Shown: one piece after another, positions 44,934 through 55,857 of the stretch
Position numbering within the stretch: the stretch's first letter is position 1
How the letters are laid out: each line of letters begins with the position of its first letter
Source of the DNA: Isoetes taiwanensis
Taxonomy: Eukaryota; Streptophyta; Lycopodiopsida; Isoetales; Isoetaceae
Assembly: GCA_021234155.1 (NCBI GenBank)
Contig: JAJEKV010000035.1
Location: 1,986,001-2,050,000, forward strand
Reading direction: 5' to 3'
Length of the DNA stretch: 64,000 bases
The notes under the pieces: generated by a model
Told to the model about the DNA's origin: nothing
Seen by the model: the letters and a program-made list of their open reading frames with translations, nothing else
Database searches by the model: none
Translations under genes and position numbers: made by a program

Positions 44934-46696
44934 CCATGTAAGGGCATTAGCGGTATGGTTAAGCAGGTGGACCAGAGGCCTGACCGTTCATTAATTTTGG
45001 GGGAAGAAGTGGAGACTACCTCCCTTAGTACAGGCTGGAAAAGTGAGGGAACTCCGTCTAGTAGCTCAAAATAGTTGGATTTCTAGCCAAGTTAACGCGC
45101 TGCTGTTGCTGTTCTTACATCTTTCGGGGGTGGAGCATAGGTGATTATTGATTCATCATCAACGAGAACTCTTCTTTTGATGCCAATGGAATAGGCCTCA
45201 TCAGTTTCAGCTATTGATCTTGAGCATATGGGCTTCAAAGCTTGATCTGGTCTTGAAGGATTTTGGCATTGGAGCAGATGTAAAGGGGTTCAGGAAACTG
45301 AGGAACCCTACTCCTGTAGTACAGCTTTGAGCGGGAAGAGGGCGATCGCTTTCTCTAGTACTGCACAGGAATTTGTTAGAGGTCCCCATAGTACTTGCTT
45401 TTAGAGGGAAGAAGTTGAGCAGGGCTTCCAACGGAATATTGAACCCTTTTGTATCTAAACTACTGCCATCATAGTTGTTATGGGTTAAATTCTTCCTATC
45501 TGGCCCTTTGAGGGGTCCAAATAAGGTCTCTGTACCATTCATTATTATTAATATAAAAACTTGCCTTCAACAAAAAAGAAAAAAAAAAGTTAGCCTTAAT
45601 ATGTTTCATAGCTGATAAGCGTAGTTGATATGGCCGAATAGGAGCCAACCTTATTCTTACTGCACGAAGATTAGAGATGATAATTTAGTGGCATCTATTT
45701 GCAGTGAGCATACGAAAACGTAAGAAAAGGATCATTTTCGATAGGAACCAATATCATAAACTTACCATGAAGGATGCAGTTAAAAACAGTAGCAATTTGC
45801 AGTGGGCAGAAGAAAATGTAAGAGAGATCATTTTCAAAAGATCCTAGCTCAAATGCTAATGCTCGATATAATCCCAGTTGCAATCCCATCACCACTTATT
45901 CTTCCTCACCAAAACTTGCTTTTGAAGCATACCCTAAGCTCAATGTGCTCCAACCTCCTCCTCATGCTTAGCCTCCGGCCATCAAAAGTGATCGTGAAGG
46001 TAAGAGCATACGTGACATTGTCTGGAATGACACTGTCTGATTGCACTGTCTAATAAGAGACCTCCATTTGCATGTGCTTCTTGGACATATGGGTTACTTT
46101 CAGATCTAAAACTTGAGCTTCCGTATGAAAATGTCAATCCATCTTTAAGAATATCACATAGGCATCTGATTCTGTACGGCTCAATGAACAACCCTAATCC
46201 TTACATTGGCTCACGCATGTTGCTGTCGTCGCCATAGCTCGCCATCGGACGCCATAGCCAAGCTCGAAAAATTATGGCAACAATGGGATTTAGCGGCTTC
46301 GTAGACAAAAGGCTTTATTTGGACCTTCTAAAAAAGAGATCACATAAAAAAAAAGGCTTCATTTGGACCCTTTGAGATCTGGACAGGTCATTTGTGGCCG
46401 TTAGATCTAGGGCTGGATCCAAATCCAGGAATTACGGTATAACATTATAATATAGGATGGGGCCAGAGGTATGAGATAGCAAAGGGAGTGGCAGAGGGGT
46501 TGGCATTCTTACATGGGGGATGGGAACAAAGAATTATACATAGAGATATCAAGGCTGCAAATGTCCTGTTAGACAACAACTTTGTGGCACGTTTGGGAGA
46601 TTTTGGACTTTCAAGACTCATGCAAACCACTACCACTCAGTCACAACAAACAATGAATGGCCGGTACCCTTGGTTACATTGTGCCAGAACTAGCCT
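44934..46696 (+). repeat. Segmental duplication, copy B
   Basis: Counterpart of 12,030-13,817. The left border cuts into the retroposon body and the right border cuts the kinase fragment just after the APE-equivalent codons. It is therefore a truncated derivative. It lies 460 bp before a Helitron 3' end, fitting capture and rejoining by a Helitron. Confidence 0.9.
46200..46457 (-). mobile_element. Helitron-type 5' end, minus strand (copy in duplication B)
   Basis: Duplicate of the 13,576 end: TCCTATATTATAATGTTATACC on the minus strand starting at 46,457. It was copied along with the block, so it is not an independent insertion. Confidence 0.5.
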
Positions 46697-46700
46697 TGGT
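46458..46700 (+). pseudogene. Kinase C-lobe fragment, second copy
   Basis: Same start as the 13,577 relic ([37 protein letters not shown]). A 5-bp loss (..CAATGAATGG..) shifts the frame before GTLGY, and the homology ends around 46,696. The apparent continuation to 46,778 is unrelated sequence. Confidence 0.85.
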
Positions 46701-46953
46701 TACATTTTGGCATCAACATGGATGCACAAGATTACCAATGCTAGGCACCTATGTTTTGGTTGGAACCACATTATATAGACGGAGGCATAAACTAATTATT
46801 TTGGCATGATCCTAGAAAAAATAACCCATCAAAAAAGGCCTTTTGCCTTTTATCTTAACGTACGAGCGGTCTTTATTTGAAGACATATATTTGTTTCTTA
46901 GTAGTTTTAACATCATGCCGTAGTGTCAAACATATCCCTTAGGACATATGTGG

Positions 46954-47115
46954 GTCAGAAGTTACTTTACAGTTCCCAAAAGGATCCAAGGGCCAGAAGT
47001 TAGTCTACTCAAATGCACAAGTTCCCAGGGCCCAGAAGTTACCCTACCCAAATGCACAAGTTCCCAGGGGCCCAGAAGTTACTCTACTCAAATGCACAAG
47101 TTTTCAGCACCTACA
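46954..47115. repeat. 40-bp tandem repeat before a Helitron 3' end
   Basis: GCCCAGAAGTTAC-CTAC-CAAATGCACAAGTTCCCAGG units begin near 46,991, 47,031 and 47,071, plus one degenerate copy. The 3-bp variations keep spurious frames open. Confidence 0.85.
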
Positions 47116-47129
47116 GGTTCCCAAATTAT

Positions 47130-47157
47130 GCCCAGCAACGCTGGGCACCGTTACTAG
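47130..47157 (+). mobile_element. Second Helitron 3' end
   Basis: Hairpin GCCCAGCAACGCTGGGC followed by ACCGTTACTAG and T, nearly identical to the 41,160 end. So another Helitron of the same family ends here. Its 5' end is not determined. The upstream duplication B and the 40-bp repeats are probably its cargo. Confidence 0.75.
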
Positions 47158-48071
47158 TGCATGTCTTATTGTTATACTTTCCACTTTTCGGCCGTAGAAT
47201 TCAAGTTGAACTCTTTTATCCTACCTATCCAATGTGTCCGCACGTCTGATCGCCTTTGTCGCTTAACTCTATGCTCGCCCCTCGTTGATGGCAGCATACT
47301 CACCCACGAACCTATTGAGACAAAACCTCCCACTTCTTCACCTTGGGAGTTTTGTAAATGAGACAAGAACACAGAAATTATAGGAGACATGGATTGCAGA
47401 TGAGGAGTGAAGGCGGAGAGGATGCACATAGAGGCACCGGAGTGACAGTACAGAAGTTTGGCGCCAAAATTTGACAAGGGAGTTGGTGACACTGACAGTA
47501 GGCGGTCAAAGTCAACATTATTTTGGGCGGCGAAGTGACTCCCGAAAAATACGCGCCATTAAAATAGTTGCAACAAAAGCGCAGGCATTCCCTATGAAAA
47601 TACGCCATGTGGATGCCAAGTAAGCCTGCTCATTCTTCTACCTGCCAACTAATACTGACTTTCGTAAAAGAGGTGCAAACCTGATTGGTCATGGCGAATC
47701 TGACGTGGAAATTTTTAACCCAAGATATGAGCCATTTTGAGACCCCAAATCCGCCCTAATGATGAGGCACTTGTTTGTATGATGAAAAAGGCTTGATCTA
47801 TGGATGCATCGGGCGACCACTTATAGTGCACTAACTAGGATTAACTACCAATTAACGTGCTTTATGACAGTTAATGACACATCTTACTGCACATGAAATC
47901 CTATATATAAGTTAAAAGGTCTTTCACGTTCAACCTAAATCTATATTTGTTAATTGTTACATTGTCGTTTAATGCATGAATTGCAAAGTAACTTGCACAT
48001 GGTTCGGGTCTAACCACAACTCTTTTGTTGGACTTTATACATGGTATCATACAACCTCAAGTTAGAACATT
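47158..48071. other. No gene seen
   Basis: Flanking DNA between the second Helitron end and the CACTA element. It ends with the target duplication ATT (48,069-48,071). Confidence 0.4.
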
Positions 48072-50362
48072 CACTACAAGAGAAAGGTGCCAATAACGTC
48101 TAGTATAACGTCAAAAATCTTGACACAAATAGATCCCCTTAAACTTCAAAAGTTGTCACAGTTTTGCCACTGTAGCTGACGTGATCATTTGCCACAAAGT
48201 TGACGCTCGGGCGTCAAGTGTTATGTCAAGGTTGTGGCACATTCAATTGTCACAATACCTGACATAGAGGGGCCTTTTTAACAAAATTGCAACATCATTG
48301 CCAAGAAGTTAGTGTCAAGATAGCCAAGAAGTTAGTGTCAAGATAGCGTCAGTAGCTTTGAGGACACTATAACAAATATAGCATCAAAGTATCGTCAACT
48401 ATTTCAACAATATGATGACTCAATTGCAACAATTAATTGTACATATAGGGGCAAAATGCCATCAAGGTTGTGACGAGCTAATAACCAACATGGCATATAT
48501 GTTCCAACAATATTATAACCCAATTGTAATAAAGTCGTGACGAGCTAATAACCAAGGTGGCATATATATTTCGTCAACTATAAATTAGCTAACATCAAAG
48601 CTTGTGACTAACTTACTACAAATATTGCTTCACCTAGTGCACTCATCATACCCATCAACAAAAGAATCAACAGTTTTTATGACAAGAATAGAACCATTCT
48701 ACAAACCAATATGTTAATAGCATCAACCATTGCAACCCTTTTGAAATTGTATTATAATTTGTATAACAGCAAGATTCCTTTTCGTTTCATTAATTTTGTT
48801 TTAAAATTACTCTGAGGTGTGACAAAATACACAAGTTGAATACTCGTATTCATAATAATAAGTCTTTTACAAATGAACTGCTGATATGCGAAAGGTCAAA
48901 TACTACAAAACAACAGTAATTTTCAGTGACTTAATAAATCAGAATAATGCTTGAACTTATTCATCGGCAACATTATCTCCATCTTGTGGATCACCAGAAG
49001 TGGCTTGAGAACCATCATCTTTTTCTCCACTGCATTCTCCCTATTAATCACATTTCACAAATATACATCAGACTTTTAAACAAATGTTAAATGCAAAAAC
49101 ATTAGTTCGACAAATGCCAGTTTTTCTATTTTGTTAGTAACATTTCAGAAGGGATGTTAGAGTTAATTTGCGAGGGTATGATGGCCAGCAATGTTGACAG
49201 TAAATTTTCAGCACATGGTTTATGCAACGCAATATTTAATTAAAAAATACTCTAGGCTGTCATGGGCCAGAAAAAAAAAATAATAACTGTTAAACGTGAT
49301 GGTAACTACATTTAAAATAAGCATATCTGGGCTTGGTCTAGAGCTGATTTTGGGTCAGAATGGAAGATCCGACGAGTTTGGCTGGCTGGGCAGGGGGAAA
49401 GATATTAGAGAGGCTCTATTCGGAGGTACAGAATGCCTGATTGGAAAAGCTATGGCAGGAAAAGAATTACGAGAATGGAATGATACACAATATTTACCTT
49501 TTCCTTGTCAGAATCGCTATCAATGTAACATACCTCCTGCACATTAGAAAAGTAGAGTTGAAAAGAGTAATTAAAATAAAAAGATCCAATATTTACATAG
49601 AAACAATTCTTACCGTCTCAATTTCCTTGCCTTTTCTCGATTTCACCTTAAAGATTATGCCCGGACTTGTTCCTTTAACATAATCCATGGCCTTAAACTA
49701 TATTTAAGACACACAAAAGTTTATAATTATGAAAGATTCGAAATGGTCATCAAGAGAAATGCAATCAAATGAGAAACAAAAAACAGTGACACTGAAATGC
49801 AAATTTAATGTACACAGATAATCATTGTTTCGCCTCTTCCATAGATTACTATCAATTCCATTATGTCCAATTCCGCCCTGTTTTTCAACTACTTAGTTTA
49901 TAATATAACAAGCAACTACACTTAGATTACAGAAGCCTGCACTAGCAGGCTCCATATAACTGCCCAAAAAGCTCTATACTTTGCACTTGAGAATAAATAA
50001 GAAAATAGAAAAGATCGTGGAGCAATTACCTTTTTTGGAGCAAAACCTTTTGCCATCATTCTCTTCTTAAAGGCTGCATATCCACCTTTTTCCAAGATCT
50101 CTTGCAGCATATCATCTGTGGGCATTGAGCCCCAATCTTGAAACTGCCCAACCTTGAAACGTTAGGAAATGTGGGCAGAGGTAATGGTTCAAAGATGTTT
50201 CTAACAAATGCTACCAATCATGAACTTTGGCTTATGAAAACAACAAAAAATAACGGCTGTTAATGTTAGCAAATTACCAAATCAAACTCCTAAGGCCAGA
50301 ATCTCTAACGAATAGATGATGCTAGCCTAGATGATGCGACAGATAGACAAAGTAAGAAGCCA

Positions 50363-51851
50363 ATGGAGGGGCTTCTGCATTGCCACCAAACAAGCGTTAA
50401 AACTGGGGATCAGACTGCTTTTGACTGGTCTATAGATTACCTAGTCCAATGCATCGATGGTCTGCATAGCCAGACTATGAATCCAAATGCATTGTACAAC
50501 ATGATAACTGGATTCTTAAAATTGGAAGCAGAAAATGAGGCTTGGGCTGCATACTACATAGGCAAATGGGCATCATTCAAAGACATGGAAATGGATGCAG
50601 TTAAATGGTTACAGAAGGCTTTAAGTGGCTTAAAAGTGGCTTGGGCTGCATACTACATAGGCAAATGGGCATCATTCAAAGTCATGGGAATGGATGCAGT
50701 TGAATGGTTACATAAAGCTCTAAGTGGCTAAAAATGTAGTTTGTCGAGCTATTACGCAAAAGTTGGGGAGCTGGGCAAAATTCTCCTCGAGGTTTCGGGA
50801 TAGTAGCAGAGTAATACGTTGTTTTCGAGACTATGCATGGTGCCGCAATTCAGGCCAGAAAATTGAGCCTCTCGTTTTACTCAATCTCAGCTTTGTGCAA
50901 TGCCTTTTGCACATATAAAAGATTTTCAGAGGCAAGGCAAGTCCGAGAAATGATGGAAGGTGTGCGGGGGATGATATTCTTGTTAGGATTGCAGCCTCAA
51001 AACTAAAGGGTCATATTTGCTTCTTAGTCGCAATTTTATAAATTCAGTGGCTGCCAATCAGAAGTGGTAAAGCTAGTGGAATCGCTTCCACTAGTGGATC
51101 TCAAACAAACATTACAACAATTACCTTATTTCAAATGGGAACATGGAATCTCCCCGGTCTCCTTATAAAATCATGTGGACCATTGGGTTTTAGGATTGGC
51201 CTGGTTGAAATTGGTTCCAAAGAACCTAGAATTAGGGAATATTTCGAGCTCTTGAGGCCTTTTGCAGAGGTAGATTCATTAGGAACACAAAGACCAATTG
51301 GGTTTCAAGAGACTTGGCACTGTTTGTTTCACAAAAGGTAACCTGTTGTTTTTACTTCAATCATGCTTAGGTCAGGATAAACTAGAAGCAGCAGAGGAAT
51401 ATGCGATTAAGTTCTTTTTGACTTCTTTTAAAGCACATCGGGTCCTATTATATGCATTCAGTTAGTTCTTGCAAAGATTGCATATGCATACCATAAGCAA
51501 CAACTGCATCAATTAATTCTTGATGTTGTTGAAAGTCTGCAGAAGAGGCTTCACTTGCAGAATGATGAAGAGGCTTCACTTGCAGATATGTTTGACGAGA
51601 ATGAAGAAAAGGCATGGCAAGAAATAGAATCCACCTGCAACTTTGCTGGGGATGACACCGTATTCTTGATGTATACTTTCTACCGCGATTGCTTGCTAAT
51701 CAACTACTTTTTGCATGCTAGCGAGGACCCAAAATTTTTCTTTCCTCATTATGGCACTGTCGAAGTTGGAAACTTTGTTCTTATCACAGGGGTAAAATGG
51801 GTCAGATGTGACAACATACGCAGGTTTAGCAGGGGGAAGAATGCGTCCTAA
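50363..51851 (+). pseudogene. Captured host gene fragments of unknown identity, including a 99-bp in-frame duplication
   Basis: Plus-strand open pieces inside a TNPA intron: 50,363-50,731, 51,135-51,341 and 51,555-51,851 (ADMFDENEEKAWQEIESTC, FYRDCLLINYFLHASEDPK). In the first, a 33-codon unit AWAAYYIGKWASFK..MDAV.WL.KALSG is tandemly repeated with 99-bp period (50,541 and 50,640). I do not recognise the parent genes. Fragmentary exons in antisense introns fit transduplication by the CACTA element. Confidence 0.4.
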
Positions 51852-52599
51852 TTTTACCTTAGCAAATTACAATTCTGGCAGATGTACAAACAAAATTGAA
51901 GATAAGTTCAGCAACTTACAAACTTAGTCTTGATTGATGTAAGTCCACCAGAACCAGTTCGCTGTCTTGTTTTCCGTTTGGCAGCAACATCCTTTTGACG
52001 TTGATAGACCTTGTCACAAGAATCCACAAACCTTTTCCATGACTCTTCATCAACTTGCATTGGCCTTGTTGCATTACCAGCACGGACATTCCTTCGCATG
52101 TTATCCCTGATTAACATTCACATAAAGAAAAGGTAAGTTTATTTAAATAAATAATAAGAAAAGTGTGAGGTGATTTCTAACCTCCAATGTCGCCATCTTT
52201 TCTTCAAGAACCTAATAATATCCATCTCGCTCAATCCATCACCAAACTGCTCGCGAACATATTTCAATGTCTTTTGAAGATGACGTGGCTTTATGTCTTT
52301 GAAATGCTTATCCACTTCCCTACAGTACAGTTTCAAAGCATCGGCTACTTTTTCCTCAAACTCGCGGCCAGCTTCATCTCTTAATAGCTCTCCTTTAAAA
52401 AAGCAAACCTGAAATTTAAAAATAAAGAGCAATGATATAAACGAGAGCATTTAAATCTGCACCTTTTGAGTCTGTAAGAGCTGTTGTAAGTCTATTTGGT
52501 GACTGTAAGTCTATTTGCTGTAAGTCTGCAACAATGCTCCTAAGACCATTTACATTATCTGTAGCTATGACCCTCCAGGTAACGTGGTTGGCCAATTGC

Positions 52600-53235
52600 T
52601 GATGCAGGTGCTGTATCAGATTTTAAGAGGGTTCATTCCCACCTTATCAGAGGTGAGTTGAAGGAAGAAATGTTTATAGGGAATGTCTTGGTTGAAACGT
52701 ATGCAAAATGTGGAAATTTTATTGATGCAAGGGCTATTTTTAATAAGATGCCACAAAAAGATGTGTATGTTTGGACGTGTATGTTTGGACTTCAATGATG
52801 GAAGCATATGTACAGTACGGGCATGAAGAGGAAGTCATTGGTTTCGACAAATGGTGTTTGAAAATGTGGAGGAAGATAAGGTTGCTTTTGTTTTGAAAGC
52901 ATGTGCCGCTCCATCAACACTAACTCATGCTAAGCAGATCCATCTGCTTATTATTAAACGTGGCTTTGAATCTGATGTTTTTATTAGAACTGCTCTGCTG
53001 AACATGTATAGCAAGGCTGGTTGTCTATATGATGCAAAAACCACGTTTAGCAGAATTCTTCAAAGGAATGTGGTATCATGGAATGGAATGCTATAATTGG
53101 AGCCTATGCACAGCAGGGACATTGTAAAGATGTTATTGAACTTTACATCTGAAGGCATAAGGCCAGATAGAATCACAGTGCTGAGTATTCTTAGGACTTG
53201 TTCTTCAATAGATTTGAGACTGGAAGAAGGGAGCA
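52600..53235 (+). pseudogene. PLS-type pentatricopeptide repeat (PPR) fragment
   Basis: Reads, across several frame breaks, VHSHLIRGELKEEMFIGNVL, AKCGNFIDARAIFNKMPQKD, then KVAFVLKACAAPSTLTHAKQ, IRTALLNMYSKAGCLYDAKT and RNVVSWNGML, GIRPDRITVLSILRTCSS. These are typical organelle RNA-editing/processing PPR motifs. It is captured in the intron of the TNPA-like gene, in opposite orientation. Not translatable as one protein. Confidence 0.75.
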
Positions 53236-53504
53236 AGCAGTGCCTTTCACCATGCAGTTCCCAAAATGGTGTCTATAAACTCATCATGCAGTCTGACTGT
53301 AACTTTGTACTCTACCATTCTAGAAAAGCCATTTGGGCCTCTTAACACTTATCTAGCTGGATCCAATTGCTGGATTAGTATGGAAACAGATGGCAATCTT
53401 GTGCTTTATGATGGTAACAAGCATGCTCTCTGGAAAGGGATGCAGAAGGAAAAAACAGTGCCTAAGTCTGGAAATCTGACTTATATGCAGAAGGAAAAAC
53501 AATG
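53236..53504 (+). pseudogene. Bulb-type (GNA-like) mannose-binding lectin fragment
   Basis: Contains NGVYKLIMQSDCNFVLYHSR and SMETDGNLVLYDGNKHALW, two copies of the QxDxNxVxY mannose-binding signature. The first is MQSDCNFVLY (substituted at Q+3) and the second is METDGNLVLY. A stop/shift near 53,345 separates the blocks. It follows the PPR fragment directly, suggesting capture of two unrelated genes, or of one fused gene. Confidence 0.8.
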
Positions 53505-54281
53505 AAATAAACTACAAAACATACCTTCGAATTTGATAATCTCCTGAATTGTACATTGTATGAAAGATCAACTTCAAACTCTTCCTTATCAGCGCTGTTT
53601 TTTTCAAGATTTGCATCAGGGGAATAGGAGTCTTCATTACCAGATCCATCGTCCTCTGAAGATGATGAAGAAGCACTTAAAACAATGTGCTTGTTTAAGA
53701 CAACAGATTTTCTTTTAGCTCCTTCTTTTGAAGTCTCAGCTTCTGGAATGTTGCATGAATTACTTGAGCGCCGTGGATGCTTCAACCTAGAAAAGAAAGT
53801 AGGCATCATATCAGAAAAGAAAGTTGCAGCTATATGGCAAAACGAGATGGAATGGAACATGAAGCTGGCTTCTAAGTTTTCTTGATAAGTCTGCTGTAAG
53901 AATGGCAAAAATAGGCAGAAGTTGATGAAACATGAAGCAAACAATGCTAAGAGTTACATAACAGAAAAAGAAACCCAAAACAAGAACCCAAAAAATGCTG
54001 GATTTACATCAAAGAAATAACAATGCTTACCTTTCCTTTCCTTTCTTTCTCATTTCGAGGTGTTCATTCTTTCCTCTTAAATCGTCATTGTGCTTCCCAA
54101 ATGACCTGGATGAGTTATTTGAATCATCATTTGCTGAATTTCTTCGAACACGTTTCTCCAATTCGCTCATTAGAGCAGTCAGAATATCTCCAGGCACATT
54201 TGCAAGGTAACTTTGAAGCCTTTCTCCATTAGAATCGTCCGTTGAGCCCTCCTTATCCTTGCCAGATCCATCACGAGACAC

Positions 54282-55857
54282 TGAAAGAAAATCAAAGAGT
54301 AATAAATGTCACCGACTCAGAAACCCTAATCAGAAAATTTATTTCTATTTCTGCTGGGCATTTTGGCGATGGCAAACGAAGCTGGGAATGATAATCGGCG
54401 AGCTCAATGCAATCGAATACAGAGAACCAATCTTTAAGGTTAGAAATCGCGCCATTTTTTTTGTTACGAAGATCTTCCATATTTCGTCTGATTATTTCGT
54501 CTGTTAGCTCCCATCATTTTTTTTTCCCTCCTCTTTTTTCTTGCCATTCCTAATCCTAATCGTAAAGTATATTGGCAAAACGAATACATCAAAATCATAG
54601 AGTATATTGGCAAAACGAATACATTAACTCATAGGATACATGGTAAATCATATTGGCAAAACGAATACATAAAATCATAGAGTATATTGGCCTTAGGGCA
54701 TTATCTTTTTATTTTGCATATATTGCTTCGAGGAGCCTTAGATAACTCTAATTTCTTATTCATTCCCTTTTATTTGCTAGCGTCGTCTGCTTTCTCTAGC
54801 TTAATGGCTGAGATTGGTTGCACAAGTTCCTTTGCATATTCCTTTTGATATAGCTCGGGATCTAGGGTTATTGCTATGTTGTGTTTTGGATATTTCTTAA
54901 TGCATTAATCTACGCATCGTCGGTGTTGTTCATCTCATTCTGGAATTGTTTATTTTTTTTTTTATTTTTATTTTTTTTTACTTGGTAAGATGCATATCTT
55001 GTATTTAATAAGTGCATTTCTTGTCTTCTTTTATTATTATTCATCCTTACATTAAACTAGTAGCATCTTGGTACTTGGTGTTAGCAGTTAGTGTGCGTAT
55101 CGGGCTCTCTTTGTTACCTAACCTTGGCAGTTGGTTTTGTCTTGGTGAACACTCTGCTTGACATCCTTTTCTTACATATTCCTTAGTCGGCTTTCATTTC
55201 ACAGCGTCTACACAAGTTGTGAAGTGCGGAATATGATTTTTGACCTTCGCTTTTTAGGTGTTGCATTGTGACCATTATTGGGCATTTTCTTGACTATTGT
55301 TGTTCCTTAGCTTTTTGAGGCATAGGGTCAGTGTTCAGGTGTTGCATTCCAAGATTGTGTAGAGCATTATTAACAGGCGGATTGTGTTTAATACTATATT
55401 TGGGCTATGAGATTCTTGTGTTTTTGTCATGGAGGTCATTCTTTTTTGAGGCAATAATGCCCATTTATTCATGTTCTTTGATAAACTTGCTTCTCATTCA
55501 TATTGTTCTAATAGAGTCCTGCTATTCGGTATGCCTTTGGATCTTGTGTTCTTGATAATTTTATCATTCTTAGCTTCATGTGCGAGTAAGATTCGATTTC
55601 TTCCAATGGTATTGGTCCTTGCTTTATTTCCTCCTAGTTTTCGTTCATAGGTTCACGGACTTGCCACTTGGTTTTCATTGGCATCTTGTTTTGTTTTAGT
55701 CCATTCACCATATACTCCTTTTGTCGGTTTTCTTCTAGCCCATCTATTCATTTATGGTTCTATCATTTCTTCTAAGGTAGAAAGATAATTGCCTAGAAGT
55801 ATACTATTTATTTTCATTTACTTCATTTGATCATGTAAATTATTGAACAGGTTCAAT
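54282..55857. promoter_or_regulatory. Divergent promoter region of the CACTA element
   Basis: About 1.5 kb between the start of the minus TNPA-like gene and the plus TNP2 gene. AT-rich, with three repeats of TATTGGCAAAACGAATACAT (54,570-54,675). It probably contains both promoters and 5' leader introns, for example the acceptor ATTGAACAG just before 55,851. Confidence 0.45.

Larger units (their letters stand above)
48957..54281 (-). pseudogene. TNPA-like CACTA accessory gene (Transposase_24 type), several exons
   Basis: From ATG 54,281: SRDGSGKDKEG..GDILTALMSELEKRVRR; then 53,800-53,525 (acidic, SASSSSSEDDGSG). After a 1.1-kb gap 52,409-52,185 reads KVADALKLYCREVDKHFKD, RHLQKTLKYVREQFGDGLSE and LKKRWRHWR. 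Then 52,104-51,920 has EESWKRFVDSCDKVYQRQKD, KRKTRQRTGSGGL, the hallmark of the plant Ptta/En/Spm 'W..FV....... K..R....TGS' block. Then 50,144-50,030 (LQEILEKGGYAAFKKRMMAK), 49,690-49,615, and a last exon ending DPQDGDNVADE-stop at 48,957. TNPA proteins bind subterminal repeats and assist excision. Exon borders look usable (GGTAATT after AAAAAAG near 50,029). Intactness is unproven; I call it pseudogene only because the partner is damaged. Confidence 0.6.

Noticed and set aside
46488-46778. Kinase copy B as an intact 96-residue gene
   Set aside because: Shifted before GTLGY and joined to unrelated sequence; it is a truncated duplicate.
3370-47157. A 44-kb Helitron pairing the 3370 5' end with the 47,157 3' end
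   Set aside because: Formally possible by orientation, but no empty-site or flank evidence supports it.
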